Source: Pseudoalteromonas fuliginea
Lineage (GTDB): Bacteria > Pseudomonadota > Gammaproteobacteria > Enterobacterales > Alteromonadaceae
DNA length: 36,506 nt
Reading direction: 5' to 3'
NCBI RefSeq assembly: GCF_000690055.1
Contig: NZ_JJNZ01000063.1
Location: forward strand, 1-36,506
This document shows, in pieces, positions 1 to 7,495 of the stretch; position 1 is the first letter of the stretch; each line of letters opens with the position of its first letter. The position numbers were made by a program, and so were the translations under genes. The notes beneath the pieces are model-generated. The model did not search any database. It was not told where the DNA came from and worked only from the letters and a program-made list of their open reading frames with translations.

Positions 1-62
1 ACGTGGCCGATTGTACCAACGTTTACGTGCGGTTTTACGCGTTCAAACTTTTCTTTTGCCAT
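1..62 (-). CDS. tuf: Elongation factor Tu, 5' end only
   Basis: Partial gene that runs off the left edge of the window. The reverse strand from 62 reads M-A-K-E-K-F-E-R-V-K-P-H-V-N-V-G-T-I-G-H, the standard amino terminus of bacterial EF-Tu ending just as the GHVDHGK P-loop begins. EF-Tu is the GTPase that brings aminoacyl-tRNA to the ribosome. It follows four tRNA genes on the same strand, the arrangement seen at tufB in E. coli. No convincing separate promoter was found between the last tRNA and tuf, so it is probably transcribed with the tRNAs. Only about 20 codons are visible. Confidence 0.95.
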   Translation of the reverse strand, partial: MAKEKFERVKPHVNVGTIGH

Positions 63-190
63 GACGGAACCTATCAGTTTTGTGTATCTAAATTACATAT
101 GAAAATAATCCACCAGAGGTAGATTAAGTTAATTTTTTCAAATAGTATTTTCTGACAGATAAAGGAAGTAATCAAGGAGATTCTTAGGAC

Positions 191-266
191 TGGTGCTGAT
201 AGGCAGAGTCGAACTGCCGACCTCACCCTTACCAAGGGTGCGCTCTACCAACTGAGCTATATCAGC
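191..266 (-). tRNA. thrT: tRNA-Thr (anticodon GGT)
   Basis: A 76-nt cloverleaf with encoded CCA. The acceptor stem is GCTGATA paired with TATCAGC, the anticodon loop centres on GGT, and the T-arm carries GTTCGA. It is the last tRNA before tuf, as thrT is in E. coli. Confidence 0.95.
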
Positions 267-277
267 AACACAAGAAC

Positions 278-352
<75 letters not shown>

Positions 353-396
353 ATAAAAATCTGTTCTTAAACTACCTCTAACCGTCAAGAATAAAG

Positions 397-481
397 TGGT
401 GGAGGGAGCTGGATTCGAACCAGCGAAGGCTGAGCCGTCAGATTTACAGTCTGATCCCTTTGGCCGCTCGGGAACCCCTCC
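397..481 (-). tRNA. tyrU: tRNA-Tyr (anticodon GTA)
   Basis: An 85-nt class II tRNA with a long variable arm (GACGGCTCAGCCTTC region), anticodon GTA in CTGTAAA, acceptor stem starting GGAGGGG, and encoded CCA. The long variable arm and GTA anticodon together fix it as tyrosine. Confidence 0.95.
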
Positions 482-521
482 ACGATAATTCTCTACTAAT
501 TCACTTCCGGTAAAAGGAAAG

Positions 522-597
<76 letters not shown>

Positions 598-618
598 ACT
601 GCTTTAGTACGGGGCGAG

Positions 619-647
619 ATATTAGAGTAAGGTTTATTGGGATGCAA
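619..647 (-). promoter_or_regulatory. Promoter of the tRNA-tuf operon
   Basis: On the minus strand a -35 box TTGCAT (642-647) and a -10 box TAATAT (619-624) are separated by exactly 17 bases, about 20 nt before the first tRNA. The bases after the -10 box are GC-rich (CTCGCCCCG). Such a discriminator is typical of stable-RNA promoters under stringent (ppGpp/DksA) control. The stretch upstream of the -35 box is nearly pure A/T and could act as an UP element. Transcription start and control are inferred. Confidence 0.75.
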
Positions 648-723
648 CTATAAAATTAAAAAAAGTGTAAATTTTTAGTTTAAATGCTCAATATTCACGC
701 GAAAACACGTTTTTTGCACTTTT

Positions 724-1434
724 TTATGTTGTTTTACTTAGTTCGCGCCAATAATGTAACCCCCTCATTACTAGCAATGAATCAAAAATACTTCCTGCAA
801 ATTGCTGTTGTAAAAGCAAGCCATAGCCACCAGCAAAAATTATTTGTACTTTTTGCTCTGTTTTTTTATCCGTTAAGTGCAACTTAGCTTGCTCAATTGC
901 TCCAATGGTTGCGACTAAAGCACCGTTTTTTAAACCATTAGGCGTATTTTTACCCAGTTCATTGGTGAATGGAGTTTTACCGTCATCAAAAACACGTTGA
1001 GTATTTTGTGTAAGTGATGAGGTCATTAAATCAAGCCCGGGTAAAATCCAGCCACCTAAATGCAACCCTTCACTACTAAGCACATCAATTGTTGTCGCAG
1101 TACCCGCATCAACAACAATGCATGCTGTGTTTGGATATAACGTAAATCCAGCAATAAGCGCAAGCCACCTGTCTATGCCTAAGTTAGCTACATGCTCGTA
1201 AGCGCATACAAGATCTCCAAGCGTTTTTGTTACCTTGGCTTCAAAACAAATAATATTATTGCTAGCCGCTTGCGCGAGAATATCGTTTAGTAAATCACTG
1301 CGCCCTACACATGCATAAATCACTTCGGTTATTTGTAACCAAGGCAGGTTATTTATATCTGCCGGTTGTGCTTGCTCGTTATGCCACAACACAGCTTTTA
1401 ATGATGTATTTCCTACGTCGATCAATAATCTCAT
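724..1434 (-). CDS. coaX: Type III pantothenate kinase
   Basis: A 236-residue CoaX/Baf-family kinase that phosphorylates pantothenate, the first committed step of coenzyme A synthesis, in the cytoplasm. Visible family motifs are the amino-terminal DVGNTSLK phosphate-binding strand (residues 6-13), GIDRWLAL near residue 85, the VDAGTATTIDV strand near residue 107, and GGWILPGL near residue 130. These are ASKHA-fold signatures and exclude the unrelated type I (CoaA) kinase found at this position in E. coli. The ATG overlaps the birA stop codon (ATGA), with AAGG as ribosome-binding site, so the two are translationally coupled. It is the last gene of a murB-birA-coaX unit, with the tRNA operon promoter just beyond its stop. 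Confidence 0.93.
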   Translation of the reverse strand: MRLLIDVGNTSLKAVLWHNEQAQPADINNLPWLQITEVIYACVGRSDLLNDILAQAASNNIICFEAKVTKTLGDLVCAYEHVANLGIDRWLALIAGFTLYPNTACIVVDAGTATTIDVLSSEGLHLGGWILPGLDLMTSSLTQNTQRVFDDGKTPFTNELGKNTPNGLKNGALVATIGAIEQAKLHLTDKKTEQKVQIIFAGGYGLLLQQQFAGSIFDSLLVMRGLHYWRELSKTT

Positions 1435-2423
1435 AATTGCGCCTTTCTAAGGGAGACTTCCCCGCCGTAATAACCTTTTACTTCCCCGTCTTGGCGAATT
1501 CGTATTCCACCTTGTGCGTCAATACCTTCACATATTCCACGCCAGCTTCTGTGCCCTGTGTTTAGTTCAACATATTCACCAGCAAACGCATTGAGCGAAT
1601 TCCATTGCTCATACATTCCTTGCAAACCCGTTTGACGATACTGCGCTAAACGCTGCTCCAAATGATGAGTAAGAGAAGCCACCAGTGAATTTTTATCAAG
1701 TTGTTGAGTATGTTGACTTAGGTCGGTCCACGCTTGGTCTATATGCTGACTAAAGCTCTCAGGCATTTGTAAATTAATACCGATACCAATCACTAACTGA
1801 CAAGGTCCTTGCGGTTGTCCATCTAATTCAACTAATACACCTGCAAGTTTTTGCTTATTTATATAAATATCGTTAGGCCACTTAAGTTCTACGTCAACTT
1901 GGTATAACGCTTTAATAGCATCATAAACAGCAAGACCTACTGCAATTGATACGCCCATTGCAGCTTGTAAGCCGTCATCTAAACGCCAAAAGTAACTGTA
2001 ATACAAATTAGCGCCGAATGGGGATTGCCAAACACGGCCGCGTCTACCACGTCCTGCTTGCTGCATTTCAGCAACAATAACAGTGCCAGACTCAAGCGTT
2101 GTTTTGGCCTGTATACGGCGCATAAGCTCGCTGTTAGTCGAATCAATAATAGGGTGTACTTCTACATCGGCAGTATTTGCACCTAGCGCTTTGTAGTGCT
2201 GATCAATTTGCGTTTTATTTAAAAGGCCCACCTGACTATTCAAACAATAGCCTTTGCCAGTCACTTTAAAAATATCCAAGCCCATTTCTTGTAACGTTTT
2301 AATATGTTTACTTACCGCAGCTCGGCTAATGCCAAGCTGTTCACCCAGCGCTTGGCCAGATACAAAAACACCTTGCTTTAAAGCATTTAAAATAGCGAGT
2401 TTGTTTCCATCAGGTGCTTTCAT
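1431..2423 (-). CDS. birA: Biotin--protein ligase / biotin operon repressor BirA
   Basis: A 330-residue bifunctional protein. Residues 1-65 form a winged helix-turn-helix (GEQLGISRAAVSKHIKTL) that in relatives binds the bio operator. The central ligase domain has the GRGRRGRVWQSPFG biotinyl-AMP loop (about residues 123-136) and KWPNDIY (about 202-208). A small SH3-like carboxyl domain follows. It makes biotinyl-AMP, attaches biotin to acetyl-CoA carboxylase, and represses biotin synthesis when biotin is sufficient. Because the DNA-binding domain is intact, dual function is likely. Its ATG shares one base with the murB stop (TAATG), preceded by GGAG about 9 bases upstream. It overlaps coaX by 4 bases. 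Confidence 0.95.
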   Translation of the reverse strand: MKAPDGNKLAILNALKQGVFVSGQALGEQLGISRAAVSKHIKTLQEMGLDIFKVTGKGYCLNSQVGLLNKTQIDQHYKALGANTADVEVHPIIDSTNSELMRRIQAKTTLESGTVIVAEMQQAGRGRRGRVWQSPFGANLYYSYFWRLDDGLQAAMGVSIAVGLAVYDAIKALYQVDVELKWPNDIYINKQKLAGVLVELDGQPQGPCQLVIGIGINLQMPESFSQHIDQAWTDLSQHTQQLDKNSLVASLTHHLEQRLAQYRQTGLQGMYEQWNSLNAFAGEYVELNTGHRSWRGICEGIDAQGGIRIRQDGEVKGYYGGEVSLRKAQL

Positions 2424-3430
2424 TACTTAGGCTCCGCGTTAATATGGCATTCGCTGCGTGCATCCATTAAACGTACTTCGTGCTCTAACATAATGTTGTA
2501 ACGCGTATAAACCATTCGCTGAATGTGTTTAATTATTTTTATTAGGTCGCTGCCTTCACTATTTCCGTGATTAACAAGTACTAGTGCTTGTTGTTGATGC
2601 ACTTCAATACCTGCCTCGCGGTGCCCTTTTAAACCACTTTGATCGATTAACCAACCTGCCGCGACCTTATGATGACTTTGCCCATATTCGTAATGAGGTA
2701 AATCAGCAAATTGCTTTAATAGCTCAGCTAACTGCTGGTTGGTTATTATAGGGTTTTTAAAAAAGCTACCCGCATTGGCAAGTGTATATGGGTTAGGTAA
2801 TTTGCTATTGCGAGTTTGTATTATTTGATCGAACACAGCCTGCGGCGTAACAACCTTAAGTTGCTGCAAAGGGCCATAACTCAATACTGGTTGCCATTTT
2901 TTTGGGAGCGCTAAATGTACCTGCGTGATCACCGCTTTATTTTTAAGGGCATGTTTAAATATTGAGTCTCTGTAAGCAAATTCACATTGTTCGTTATTTA
3001 ATAAATGCATAGTGTTAGTGGTTATATCAAAGTATTCTACCAACTCAATAAATTTAGCTATCTCAATGCCATAAGCACCAATATTTTGTACCGGCGATGC
3101 GCCAACAGTCCCTGGTATAAGTGCTAGATTTTCAAGCCCCGGTATATTTTCCTCTAATAAATAACTGACTAGTTGATGCCAGTTTTCGCCTGCGGCAATA
3201 CTTATTAGTGTGTCGCTCTCACGCTCGGTAATTTTAATACCTTTTAAGGCTATCTTTATAACCGTACCCATGTAGTCATTTAAAAATACGGTATTACTGC
3301 CCTCGCCTAGCAAACAAAACGGCGCGCTAAAACTTTGCGTTTTAAGTTGCTCAAGCTGAGTAATTTCAACAAAATTTTGGCATTGGCTGTTTAATGCGAA
3401 TGTATGTAAGGAGTGTAATGAATGCGCCAC
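2423..3430 (-). CDS. murB: UDP-N-acetylenolpyruvoylglucosamine reductase MurB
   Basis: A 335-residue FAD enzyme that reduces UDP-GlcNAc-enolpyruvate to UDP-MurNAc with NADPH in peptidoglycan precursor synthesis. Its length matches E. coli type I MurB. Visible motifs are LGEGSNTVF (FAD pyrophosphate loop, about 42-50), the GLENLALIPGTVGASPVQNIGAYG region (split here as family core, about 98-121), YRDSIFK (about 152-158) containing the substrate-binding Tyr-Arg, and NAGSFFKNP with the catalytic serine (about 218-226). The best start is GTG at 3428-3430, since no ATG lies before the conserved FAD domain. It heads the murB-birA-coaX operon, the same murB-birA adjacency seen in E. coli. Confidence 0.95.
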   Translation of the reverse strand: MAHSLHSLHTFALNSQCQNFVEITQLEQLKTQSFSAPFCLLGEGSNTVFLNDYMGTVIKIALKGIKITERESDTLISIAAGENWHQLVSYLLEENIPGLENLALIPGTVGASPVQNIGAYGIEIAKFIELVEYFDITTNTMHLLNNEQCEFAYRDSIFKHALKNKAVITQVHLALPKKWQPVLSYGPLQQLKVVTPQAVFDQIIQTRNSKLPNPYTLANAGSFFKNPIITNQQLAELLKQFADLPHYEYGQSHHKVAAGWLIDQSGLKGHREAGIEVHQQQALVLVNHGNSEGSDLIKIIKHIQRMVYTRYNIMLEHEVRLMDARSECHINAEPK

Positions 3431-3497
3431 AAAGCTCTCTAAAAATACCGGTAACTAATCGCAATAGTTTACCTCATCATCGCAAATGTGGCACTAG

Positions 3498-3528
3498 ATT
3501 GTAAAAATCACTCAACCCGCCGTGTCAA
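3498..3528 (-). promoter_or_regulatory. Candidate promoter of murB-birA-coaX
   Basis: The minus strand has a perfect TTGACA (3523-3528) followed after 19 bases by TACAAT (3498-3503), about 70 nt before the murB GTG. The spacer is two bases longer than ideal, so this is a modest prediction. Confidence 0.35.
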
Positions 3529-3531
3529 TCG

Positions 3532-3540
3532 TGATATAAA
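3532..3540 (+). promoter_or_regulatory. Candidate extended -10 promoter of the M1 peptidase
   Basis: TG-A-TATAAA at 3532-3540 is an extended -10 element 30 nt before the peptidase start. The -35 region is poor, which is common with extended -10 promoters. It sits back to back with the candidate murB promoter. Confidence 0.4.
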
Positions 3541-3569
3541 ACCTGCACTTTTTATTTGTGTTCAGAGTA

Positions 3570-5414
3570 ATGATGAAAATTAAACCTCTTTTTTTAAGCC
3601 TCGCTATGGCGGGTATGTGTTCGCAAGCAATGGCTAATGCGATTGACCAAAACTCGTATGCTAACCTTGATGATGTTGTTACTACTCACTTAAACCTTGA
3701 TTTAGATGTCGACTTTGCCGACAAGCAGTTAGAAGGTTTTGTAGAGCATACTCTTCAGTGGAACAACAGCAAAAGTAGAACTCTGGTACTTGATACCCGC
3801 GACTTAGACATTGATAAAGTAATGTACAAAGATCAAAGCGGTAACTGGAAAAAAGCGACTTTTGATTTAGCTAAGCGAGATGACGTTAAAGGCTCAAAGC
3901 TTACTATTGTGTTTAAAAACCAAGCTGAAGTAGTTCGTATTTACTACAACAGTCGCCCAGAAGCTTCAGGCCTGCAATGGTTAACACCAGAGCAAACGGC
4001 AAGTAAAACGCATCCATTTATGTACAGCCAATCGCAAGCAATTCATGCACGTAGTTGGATCCCAGTGCAAGATACACCCGCAATGCGTGTAACTTACTCT
4101 GCACGAATTCATACACCAAAAGATATACGTGCTGTAATGAGTGCCGATAACAAAGATGCGCTTTATAAAGATGGCGACTACATTTTTGATATGCCACAAG
4201 CAATTTCACCTTACCTAATTGCTATTGGCGCAGGTAACTTAGAATTTAAAGCAATGTCGCATCAAACAGGCATATTTGCTGAGCCGACAATTTTAGATGC
4301 CTCAGTTGCTGAATTTGACGACACCCAAGCCATGATCGATAAAACAAACGCGATGTACGGCGAATATGCATGGGGTCGCTACGACTTATTAATGCTACCA
4401 CCAAGTTTTCCGTTTGGTGGCATGGAAAACCCACGCTTATCATTTATTACTCCAACTGTTGTTGCTGGTGATAAAAGCTTAGTTAACCTTATTGCTCACG
4501 AGCTTGCTCATTCTTGGTCAGGTAACTTAGTAACTAATGCAACGTGGGAAGATTTATGGTTAAACGAAGGTTTTACCTCGTACGTTGAAAACCGCATTAT
4601 GGAAGAAGTATTTGGCCGTGACCGTGCGGTTATGGAACAAGCACTTGATTCAGCGTCTTTACGCGCACAACTTAAAACAATTGATGCACCAGATACACGC
4701 CTTAATTTAAAACTTAACGGCCGCGACCCAGACGATGCATTCAGCTCAGTGCCTTACACTAAAGGTCAATTATTTTTAATTTACCTAGAAAACAAATATG
4801 GTCGCGATAAGTTTGACCCGTTTGTAAAAGCGTACTTTAAAGAGTTTTCGTTTAAATCACTTACTACCGCGCAATTTGTTACTTACTTAAAAGCTAACTT
4901 AATTGAAAAGTATCCTGGTGTTGTAAGCATGGATAAAGTAAACGAATGGATTTTTGAACCTGGATTACCAAGTGATGCGCCAAACCCTACTTCTGATGCA
5001 TTTGATAAAGTAGATACAGCAACAGCAGCATGGCTAAAAGGCGACACAACTGCAACTCAACTGCCAACGGCTGATTGGTCTGTGCATGAGTGGCTACACT
5101 TTTTAAATAACTTACCACGCGATTTAAGCATAGAGAAAATGAGCGAGCTTGATAGTGAATTTAACCTAACGCAATCAACTAACGCTGAACGTGCGTTTGC
5201 TTGGTTTATGCTAGCAGTAGGTAATGGTTATCAACCAATTTATCCTGCGCTTAATAAGCACTTATCAGGTATTGGCCGTCGTAAGTTAATTGTGCCGTTA
5301 TATAAATCACTTATCACTAACGGTAAAAAAGAGTGGGCACAAAGCGTGTACTTAAAAGCACGCCCTGGGTATCACCCTCTTGCACAAGGTACTATTGACG
5401 CATTATTTGAATAA
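3570..5414 (+). CDS. Exported M1 zinc aminopeptidase, leukotriene-A4-hydrolase type
   Basis: A 614-residue zinc metallopeptidase that removes amino-terminal residues from peptides. An upstream GTG (3558) is in frame, but the ATGs at 3570/3573 give a cleaner signal peptide, with basic MMKIK, a hydrophobic core, and SQAMA before cleavage. It is therefore probably periplasmic or secreted. The M1 hallmarks are present: GGMEN (exopeptidase site) and HELAH followed by exactly 18 residues and then Glu (zinc ligands, about residues 310-333). The conserved Tyr is in PYTKG. The region from about 490 to the end resembles the helical carboxyl domain of leukotriene A4 hydrolase rather than the long PepN/APN tail. 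The nearest characterised bacterial type I know is the cold-active Colwellia aminopeptidase ColAP. It is a single-gene unit with a strong terminator. Confidence 0.9.
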   Translation: MMKIKPLFLSLAMAGMCSQAMANAIDQNSYANLDDVVTTHLNLDLDVDFADKQLEGFVEHTLQWNNSKSRTLVLDTRDLDIDKVMYKDQSGNWKKATFDLAKRDDVKGSKLTIVFKNQAEVVRIYYNSRPEASGLQWLTPEQTASKTHPFMYSQSQAIHARSWIPVQDTPAMRVTYSARIHTPKDIRAVMSADNKDALYKDGDYIFDMPQAISPYLIAIGAGNLEFKAMSHQTGIFAEPTILDASVAEFDDTQAMIDKTNAMYGEYAWGRYDLLMLPPSFPFGGMENPRLSFITPTVVAGDKSLVNLIAHELAHSWSGNLVTNATWEDLWLNEGFTSYVENRIMEEVFGRDRAVMEQALDSASLRAQLKTIDAPDTRLNLKLNGRDPDDAFSSVPYTKGQLFLIYLENKYGRDKFDPFVKAYFKEFSFKSLTTAQFVTYLKANLIEKYPGVVSMDKVNEWIFEPGLPSDAPNPTSDAFDKVDTATAAWLKGDTTATQLPTADWSVHEWLHFLNNLPRDLSIEKMSELDSEFNLTQSTNAERAFAWFMLAVGNGYQPIYPALNKHLSGIGRRKLIVPLYKSLITNGKKEWAQSVYLKARPGYHPLAQGTIDALFE

Positions 5415-5434
5415 ATAGCGTTAACTAGACACTA

Positions 5435-5458
5435 AAAAGGGCCAAATTTGGCCCTTTT
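5435..5458. terminator. Bidirectional intrinsic terminator
   Basis: A perfect 24-base palindrome: AAAA, then GGGCCAAA paired with TTTGGCCC, then TTTT followed by more T on both strands. It lies between the convergent M1 peptidase and DUF2057 genes and can stop both. Confidence 0.9.
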
Positions 5459-5467
5459 GTTTTTCTG

Positions 5468-6061
5468 TTATTTTGTCACTTTTTCTAAAAAAGCTTTACG
5501 CTCTGACGTTGTGGCTTGTTGCCACCAAAAATCAAGCATATTCGCTGCGCTTGGCATCCCCTGACTATTAACAGGCCCTAGTGGCTTATTTGATTTTTGA
5601 GAAACAACAGCCGAACTTACCATTGGTTTCATCGGCTTTACTTTTTCCATTTGATTATTGGAAACAACAGTTAAGGGTTCAGGCAGTGAGCTGCCTTTGG
5701 CTTGTAAACTCACCTCAGGTACTTCTGCAAATAGTTTCGCCGACACGGCGTTATCTGCCCGATTAAACACCAAAGTGTAATTTTTCCCAGCTTCAACGGT
5801 AACATCTACCCAAAACGGTTCTGACTCAATCACTTCATGATCGTCAAAGCCTTGTTCATATAAGTCGGTATATTTTAATTTTAGCTGATAAGTACCCGGC
5901 GCAAGCTCTAAATCATCAACCCGACTAAATAAAGAGCTTTCTATAACACGCTCTCCCACTTGTAATGGCACAAACTCTTCAGGGAAGTGAATATTTTCTG
6001 CCATACTCGATACACTAAATAACAGCACTGCCGCACTGCCCATTAATACTGATTTACGCAT
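5468..6061 (-). CDS. DUF2057 (YccT/CsgI-like) periplasmic protein
   Basis: A 197-residue exported protein of the DUF2057 family. The start chosen is ATG at 6059-6061 because AAAGGAG lies just upstream and it begins a clean signal peptide (MRKSVLMGS, hydrophobic core, SSMAEN). A longer in-frame start at 6112 would add 17 residues before it without such a site. The family core follows: a strand ending PLQVGERV, LELAPGTYQLKLKY, and PFWVDVTVEAGKNYTL. The tail MLDFWWQQATTSERKAFL is also characteristic of the family. E. coli YccT (CsgI) of this family inhibits curli assembly in the periplasm; whether this protein does anything similar is unknown. It is divergent from hinT, and a CsgD-like regulator lies 0.7 kb away. 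Confidence 0.75.
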   Translation of the reverse strand: MRKSVLMGSAAVLLFSVSSMAENIHFPEEFVPLQVGERVIESSLFSRVDDLELAPGTYQLKLKYTDLYEQGFDDHEVIESEPFWVDVTVEAGKNYTLVFNRADNAVSAKLFAEVPEVSLQAKGSSLPEPLTVVSNNQMEKVKPMKPMVSSAVVSQKSNKPLGPVNSQGMPSAANMLDFWWQQATTSERKAFLEKVTK

Positions 6062-6096
6062 ATTTACTCCTTTAGTTATTTTCAGTTTGACACTGC

Positions 6097-6132
6097 TATG
6101 AAATTTTGTCATTAGTGAGCCTAAATTTCATA
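6097..6132. promoter_or_regulatory. 10-bp inverted repeat over the hinT promoter
   Basis: TATGAAATTT at 6097-6106 is repeated in inverse as AAATTTCATA at 6123-6132, with 16 bases between. The arms overlap the predicted hinT -35 and -10 boxes. This could be an operator for an unidentified dimeric regulator, or an AT-rich coincidence. Confidence 0.4.
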
Positions 6133-6134
6133 AT
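6106..6134 (+). promoter_or_regulatory. Candidate hinT promoter
   Basis: A -35 box TTGTCA (6106-6111, 5 of 6 matches) and a -10 box CATAAT (6129-6134, 5 of 6) with a 17-base spacer, 19 nt before the hinT start codon. Confidence 0.55.
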
Positions 6135-6153
6135 ATTTAATTAGGGACATACC

Positions 6154-6525
6154 ATGAGTCAAAATACAATTTTTACAAAAATAATTAATCGTGAAATTCC
6201 AGCAGACATTATTTATGAAGATGATGATACCCTTGCATTTAAAGATATAAATCCTCAAGCCCCATTCCATGTATTGATTATCCCAAAAAAAGCAATTGCC
6301 ACTATCAATGATATAAATGATGAAAATTCATACTTAATTGGCAATTTATATACCGTAGCAGCAAAGTTAGCTAAACAACATAATTTTGCAGACAACGGCT
6401 ATCGAGTAGTAATGAACTGTAACGAGCATGGTGGGCAAACTGTATACCATATACACTTGCATATGCTTGCAGGGAAAGAGATGGGCTGGCCTCCGTATCA
6501 AGATGTTAAAAAGAGTTTTATTTAA
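6154..6525 (+). CDS. hinT: HIT-family purine nucleoside phosphoramidase HinT
   Basis: A 123-residue histidine-triad protein. It contains the amino-terminal FTKIINREIPADIIYEDD strand pair, HVLIIPKK in the middle, and the catalytic triad HIHLHMLAG (about residues 101-109). Together with the GGQTVYHIHLH context these mark the HinT branch. Relatives hydrolyse adenosine phosphoramidates and lysyl-AMP from lysyl-tRNA synthetase. The length is normal for the family. AGGGA lies about 8 bases before the ATG. It has its own predicted promoter. In many gammaproteobacteria hinT sits in unrelated contexts, so nothing functional can be read from the neighbours. Confidence 0.93.
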   Translation: MSQNTIFTKIINREIPADIIYEDDDTLAFKDINPQAPFHVLIIPKKAIATINDINDENSYLIGNLYTVAAKLAKQHNFADNGYRVVMNCNEHGGQTVYHIHLHMLAGKEMGWPPYQDVKKSFI

Positions 6526-6744
6526 ATGATGACTTTTATTGTACTCTTTTAATATACGTTAAGTGCCAAATGTTAATATTTCTCATGTTTAACAAACGAA
6601 AAACAATTACTTATTTGCAACATTTTATGTTTAAATAATCGTAAAATCGTACTTGTTTTCAAGTAAAATAGCGACTTTCTAATACAAAAGGTGTGGAAGT
6701 CGTGATAAACTTAATCAGTCAGCTTTATAAAAGAGTATAAAAAT
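6526..6744. promoter_or_regulatory. Regulatory gap before the CsgD-like gene
   Basis: An AT-rich 219-base gap. It holds a small palindrome TACTTG-TTTT-CAAGTA (6650-6665) directly against a -10-like TAAAAT (6664-6669) with no good -35 box, and a direct repeat of ATCGTA just before (6639-6651). A palindrome beside an unaccompanied -10 box would fit an activator-dependent or autoregulated promoter. No strong hairpin terminator for hinT is visible. All of this is inference from short motifs. Confidence 0.3.
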
Positions 6745-7401
6745 ATGAGCAGTTCTGCCTTTTTGTTATTAGATCAAGAGCCAATTAATACTATTGGCAT
6801 TAACGTTTTAGAACCTTTGTTAAAAACGCAAGGCCTTGACGTAACCACAGGTACAAACATTTTAGATATACCTGAAGGGACTCGATTACTGTTTATTGAA
6901 ACATCAAGTAAAGATGCATGGGGAAAGCTAAAAGAACAATTAGTAAACCTACGCGTTAAATGCGATATCATATTATTTAACCTAGACGAAAATCCAGAAC
7001 TAGCTAACCGTGCATTATTAAGCGGTATTCGTGGTGTGTTTTATACGACTGATAACGCCGATGTATTAATGAAAGGTATTCGTTTATTAATGGAAGATCA
7101 GCTTTGGTATCGCCGTGACATAATGTGTAACGCATTAAACCGTATGCTACAGTTTAATAAAGATGCACTTCATAAGCTAACCGAAGGTGATATAGAACCA
7201 GTTAAATTAACTAAACGAGAAAAAGCAATTATCTCGTTAATGAGTAATGGTTCTAAAAATAAAGAAATTGCTGAAGAATTAAGTATTAGTCCGCACACTG
7301 TAAAAACTCATCTATACAGTGCATTTAGAAAAACTAAATGTCGTAATCGCATTGAGCTATTGTCTTGGGCGCAGCAAAATATACCAGACGAAATTCGTTA
7401 A
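6745..7401 (+). CDS. CsgD/VpsT-like LuxR-family response regulator
   Basis: A 218-residue transcription factor, the same size as E. coli CsgD. Residues 1-150 form a receiver-like domain lacking a clear phospho-acceptor aspartate pocket, as in CsgD and VpsT. It includes the family stretch GVFYTTDNADVLMKGI before helix 5. The carboxyl part (about 153-212) is a LuxR helix-turn-helix (LTKREKAIISLMSNG, NKEIAEELSISPHTVKTHL) ending LLSWAQQN, as in CsgD. VpsT binds c-di-GMP through W-[FLM]-[TS]-R; here the same place reads W121-Y-R-R124, a departure at two positions. Relatives activate matrix or curli genes. A hybrid kinase follows after a terminator. Confidence 0.8.
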   Translation: MSSSAFLLLDQEPINTIGINVLEPLLKTQGLDVTTGTNILDIPEGTRLLFIETSSKDAWGKLKEQLVNLRVKCDIILFNLDENPELANRALLSGIRGVFYTTDNADVLMKGIRLLMEDQLWYRRDIMCNALNRMLQFNKDALHKLTEGDIEPVKLTKREKAIISLMSNGSKNKEIAEELSISPHTVKTHLYSAFRKTKCRNRIELLSWAQQNIPDEIR

Positions 7402-7416
7402 ATACGCATTTCGTTT

Positions 7417-7456
7417 AAATATAAAAACAGACACTTAGGTGTCTGTTTTTATATTT
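7417..7456. terminator. Long-stem intrinsic terminator
   Basis: A perfect 18-bp stem (7417-7434 with 7439-7456) closed by a TTAG loop. The arms contain ACAGACAC and GTGTCTGT flanked by A5 and T5 runs. It lies right after the CsgD-like gene and probably separates it from the hybrid kinase transcript. Confidence 0.88.
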
Positions 7457-7495
7457 ACTACCCACTTGTTAAAACATCACTTCGCTGGAAACTAA

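Noticed and set aside
684..887. Open reading frame opposite the end of coaX
   Set aside because: Antisense to a well-conserved gene and overlapping the region upstream of the tRNA promoter; no family resemblance.
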